This document shows positions 47,936-50,004 of a DNA stretch of 50,004 bases, piece after piece. Origin of the DNA: a virus; the IMG/VR virus record IMGVR_UViG_3300033159_000002, positions 1 to 50,004 of that record. One strand, written 5' to 3'. The position numbers were made by a program, and so were the translations under genes. Each line of letters opens with the position of its first letter. The first letter of the stretch is position 1. Under the pieces are notes generated by a model. That model made no database searches and was not told the origin of the DNA. It saw only the letters and a program-made list of their open reading frames with translations.

Positions 47936-48605
47936 TCTTATTGTACTCGAAATGCTCACGATTTCGTTATTGTTTAAGCCGACGTTACCGCTGACGGTCT
48001 ACATTGTAAGGGTCTACGACGTCGGTGACGTAGGGTACTGGGACGTAGTGTGCTTAAACGTTACCAATCACGGAAACTCCCCAGTTTACCCTATTTTCCT
48101 GCTTAACGAATTCGGCAGTGAGAAGAGGTGGGTGGTCTCGAGCCAAATCATGGCTTATGCACCTTATAACTGCACATTGCCTGTTATCCCGCCCCACTCA
48201 TGGCGTCTGATCAACATCTCTGCACCGTCACCCCTTTACTTCATACCGCCTTTTACCAAGATCTTCGTCCAGGTCTACTCGGGATATAATTTTGTAAACT
48301 CCCCAGTTTACGTAACACCTAATATAACTAGGCCTCCTATCATCAACCCAGACTTTTCCGTACTGTACTATAGCGGAAAGTATAACGAGGTGTTACCGTG
48401 GGGCTGGTACATCGAGCTTACTCCAGGAACCAAACTCTCCTATAACAACGGCGTTATTGTAAACGGAACTGCAATATTTTACCAACCAGTTTTCGGAAAC
48501 GTGACCGTGATAGGATATAATATCTATTACACGGTCTCTGGTAACGTCCTGTACATTTACGTCCATAACGGTTATGTGAGGGGTGTTGTGGAAAATGGGT
48601 CGTGA
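47907..48605 (+). CDS. Membrane-anchored beta-rich protein (232 aa)
   Basis: N-terminal anchor (about 5-24), then an Ig-like beta-rich outer region with several glycosylation sites (NVT, NCT, NIS, NIT, NGT). It contains two TAAACT palindromes (48074-48088 and 48295-48310), both encoding NSPVY, showing that the element can insert in coding sequence in the same frame twice. Probably exposed on the virion. Confidence 0.7.
   Translation: MSWKVLITVSLIVLEMLTISLLFKPTLPLTVYIVRVYDVGDVGYWDVVCLNVTNHGNSPVYPIFLLNEFGSEKRWVVSSQIMAYAPYNCTLPVIPPHSWRLINISAPSPLYFIPPFTKIFVQVYSGYNFVNSPVYVTPNITRPPIINPDFSVLYYSGKYNEVLPWGWYIELTPGTKLSYNNGVIVNGTAIFYQPVFGNVTVIGYNIYYTVSGNVLYIYVHNGYVRGVVENGS
48074..48088. repeat. TAAACT-type palindrome in a gene
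   Basis: AAACTCCCCAGTTTA (one outer base changed), encoding NSPVY in the 47907-48605 gene. Confidence 0.85.
48295..48310. repeat. TAAACT palindrome in a gene
   Basis: TAAACTCCCCAGTTTA, encoding NSPVY in the same gene, 221 bases after the other copy. Confidence 0.9.
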
Positions 48606-48930
48606 GATATGCGAGAAATTTATAAACGATATTATCACGAAAGCTAAGAGCAAAATATATTATTTTAGTGACAAGAAGAACGGATTTTACAGCTATTACG
48701 GTGTACAGGCCAGAAAGTTGAAGTACTTTATCGAGGACGATGAGGAGATAGTGAAATTATGCGAAAAGAAGTATGACACGCTGGAGATGTGCGTATCTAA
48801 GCTATTAGCTTATTGTGCGGAAAGGGAGAACTACCCACCAGCGATTTATATTTACGCTAGAATATTTTTTAATAAACCGATAAACATAGATGAGTTAAAG
48901 AGGCTGGTGGAGAAAAGTGTTAGGCGATGA
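48595..48930 (+). CDS. Unknown helical protein (111 aa)
   Basis: ATG 48595 with GGGGTGTTGTGG upstream, preferred over TTG 48583. Charged, helical, three cysteines (REICEKF, KLCEKKY, AYCAERE). Overlaps neighbours by 11 and 14 bases. No motif. Confidence 0.7.
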   Translation: MGREICEKFINDIITKAKSKIYYFSDKKNGFYSYYGVQARKLKYFIEDDEEIVKLCEKKYDTLEMCVSKLLAYCAERENYPPAIYIYARIFFNKPINIDELKRLVEKSVRR

Positions 48931-49255
48931 GTTGATTATTACGCTCTCGATAGACTTTATAGCATTAGCACTCCAACTCTACCTCATCAACAAGGACACC
49001 CCGATTTACCTTGACGCCCTCATTACAATTTTTCTGGCAATCTTTAATTTCGCTTCATACCTAAACGGTTTGATATATGTGGCTGGTGAGAACGAAACAA
49101 AGATAAACAACTCGACAGTTATAATAACGCCCGTTTATAAGCCTGACCCCTTCGCTCCCCTTTACATGATAGGGTTCGTCATAACGATAGTGTCGGCTTT
49201 CCTGCTAATAATAAAAATATTTACAAAAAAAGGAAGTTTTGAATTATTCCCTTAA
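48917..49255 (+). CDS. Membrane protein (112 aa)
   Basis: GTG start overlapping the previous gene. Helices at about 6-24, 32-54 and 84-103, with one outer loop (GENETKINNSTVIITPVYKP). Last gene of the long plus-strand virion block; it converges on the zinc-finger gene with a 12-base overlap. Confidence 0.7.
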   Translation: MLGDELIITLSIDFIALALQLYLINKDTPIYLDALITIFLAIFNFASYLNGLIYVAGENETKINNSTVIITPVYKPDPFAPLYMIGFVITIVSAFLLIIKIFTKKGSFELFP

Positions 49256-49459
49256 TGTCTTTTCTAAAAGTGCACCACAATATGTGGTATCTAAATGCCT
49301 TTGCAGAAAAAACACGTTTTTAAACTTATGGCCACATATCGGGCATTTTTTCTCCTTTATCGAGCCTAGGATGTCAATATTCTTCTTCTCAGCATTTAGG
49401 ATTAACCATCTCATTCCGAGTAACTTTTTATATTTCGAGACCGCGTAAAGCTCTTTCAT
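49244..49459 (-). CDS. C2H2/C2HC zinc-finger protein (71 aa)
   Basis: CPICGHKFKNVFFLQRHLDT followed by TYC gives Cys-x2-Cys ... His-x4-Cys, a single classical zinc finger with a basic N-terminal extension. Single-finger DNA-binding proteins are common in Sulfolobales viruses and often act as early regulators. TTTAAAAC-type sequence upstream is shared with the divergent 49519 gene. Confidence 0.8.
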   Translation of the reverse strand: MKELYAVSKYKKLLGMRWLILNAEKKNIDILGSIKEKKCPICGHKFKNVFFLQRHLDTTYCGALLEKTLRE

Positions 49460-49518
49460 TATATAATGAATTCATAATTTGCTTTAAAACTTTTATTATT
49501 ACACAGAAACATGTATCT

Positions 49519-49725
49519 ATGGACGTTATCAAAATAATCACCGCATATAACCCCCTATTTTCTCCAGAACAAGAAAATATTATCATGGTACCGCTAGACT
49601 ATGTCGAAGATGTTAAGGAGCTCGCAGAGTCATATAAGGCCAAGATTCAGATTTTTCAAAAAAGGAGGAGTAGGTTCGCTTATATAAGGTGGTATTACCC
49701 AACCGCTGGTGAGAAGAATGAGTGA
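49519..49725 (+). CDS. Small alpha/beta protein (68 aa)
   Basis: Leaderless-type start about 30 bases after GCTTTAAAACTT. MDVIKIITAYNPLFSPEQEN, then IIMVPLDYVEDVKELAESYK and a basic end (QKRRSRFAYIRWYY). No motif. Overlaps the join-spanning gene by 8 bases. Confidence 0.7.
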   Translation: MDVIKIITAYNPLFSPEQENIIMVPLDYVEDVKELAESYKAKIQIFQKRRSRFAYIRWYYPTAGEKNE

Positions 49726-50004
49726 CGAAAAACAGCAGCAACAGCAACAGACTGGAATTAGGGGGACTAGCGCAAAAACCGTAGTAGTAAAAGTAAGCCC
49801 CCTCGCCTTTGACGAGAACCACGGACTCGTAAAACTGGTCAAACAGCCCCTATCAAAGATAAACCTCCTTGAAGAGTTGAAAGATGACGACGTAATCAAC
49901 AGTATCAATAAACTCAAACAATTTGAGAGTGCTGTTATTGCAGCGTTACTTGAGGATTTACAGCAGGAAGTACGTTACATCACAGTCCCCTCACTTATAC
50001 TTCC
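49718..50004 (+). CDS. N-terminal part of the helical protein that crosses the contig join
   Basis: ATG 49718 (behind GGTGAGAAG) opens MSDEKQQQQQQTGIRGTSAK, and the frame is still open at the window end. Joined to bases 128-419 after removing the duplicated 127 bases, it gives 192 residues. See the entry at 1-419. Confidence 0.85.
   Translation, partial: MSDEKQQQQQQTGIRGTSAKTVVVKVSPLAFDENHGLVKLVKQPLSKINLLEELKDDDVINSINKLKQFESAVIAALLEDLQQEVRYITVPSLIL
49878..50004. repeat. Terminal direct repeat marking a circular genome
   Basis: These 127 bases are identical to 1-127. The length equals a common assembler k-mer and a reading frame continues through the join, so this is a circular assembly overlap rather than a biological terminal repeat. 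Confidence 0.95.

Overview
The window is a complete circular viral genome written with a 127-base terminal overlap: bases 1-127 are identical to 49878-50004, so the unique circle is 49,877 bp and one gene runs across the artificial break. The host is almost certainly a hyperthermophilic, acidophilic archaeon of the Sulfolobales. Evidence: AT-rich TTTAAA-type TATA boxes about 25 bases before many start codons (leaderless genes), GGTGA/GGGGT ribosome-binding sites, ribbon-helix-helix (RHH) and zinc-finger regulators, a virus-encoded TFB, a type III anti-CRISPR of the archaeal-virus family, and TAAACTSSSSAGTTTA palindromes like those I recall from Sulfolobus plasmids. A tyrosine integrase, a CDC48-like AAA ATPase and a 1,464-residue virion-type protein with a Gln-rich coiled coil and Pro-rich ends point to a large tailed spindle-shaped virus (Bicaudaviridae-like: ATV, SMV, STSV). 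The assignment rests on architecture, not on an alignment.

Layout. 49.2 to 2.4 kb (across the join): small helical and membrane proteins ending in a membrane acyltransferase broken by one extra T. 2.4-4.7 kb: regulator and small two-helix membrane proteins, one a coat-protein candidate. 4.71-6.77 kb: a roughly 2-kb array of about 55 units of 38 bp. Each unit has two alternating short repeats (13 and 7 bases) separating two variable 9-base spacers. Next to it is a gene for a nuclease-less IS110/Nop-like protein with zinc ribbons. Together they look like a viral TIGR-Tas system, the most exciting feature here. 7.8-9.8 kb: membrane, methyltransferase-like and small proteins. 9.87-13.1 kb (minus strand): a tight early-type operon with an AcrIII-1 ring nuclease, SWIM, RHH and coiled-coil proteins and an unusual TFB. 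13.2-16.8 kb: an orphan omega-RNA-like element, a wHTH gene, three other genes and a structured ncRNA candidate. 17-19.6 kb: a 666-residue unknown protein and a beta-rich partner. 19.6-22.9 kb (minus): P-loop ATPase cluster. 24-27 kb: five small genes that share one promoter type with the 666-residue gene. 27.1-30.8 kb: a second ncRNA candidate, ASCH-like and acidic proteins, a methyltransferase and the integrase. 31-38.8 kb: paralogous Pro-rich virion proteins. 39-49 kb: membrane and secreted virion proteins, HAD phosphatase, AAA ATPase and a GT-C-like glycosyltransferase.

How the parts fit. Two promoter classes are visible. One has an AACNNGTT-type box upstream of AAAGTTTAAATA and drives six genes of unknown function, probably early host-takeover genes. 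The other has a T-rich TATA-like box followed by a 20-odd-base polypyrimidine run ending at the ATG, and precedes mainly membrane or virion genes, so is probably late. Dispersed non-coding repeats (a ~130-bp element in four copies, a 16-bp palindrome in about fifteen, a hairpin family ending in GGAAGTCAG-like sequence) sit between or at the ends of genes. All functional calls come from reading the sequence; no search was run.
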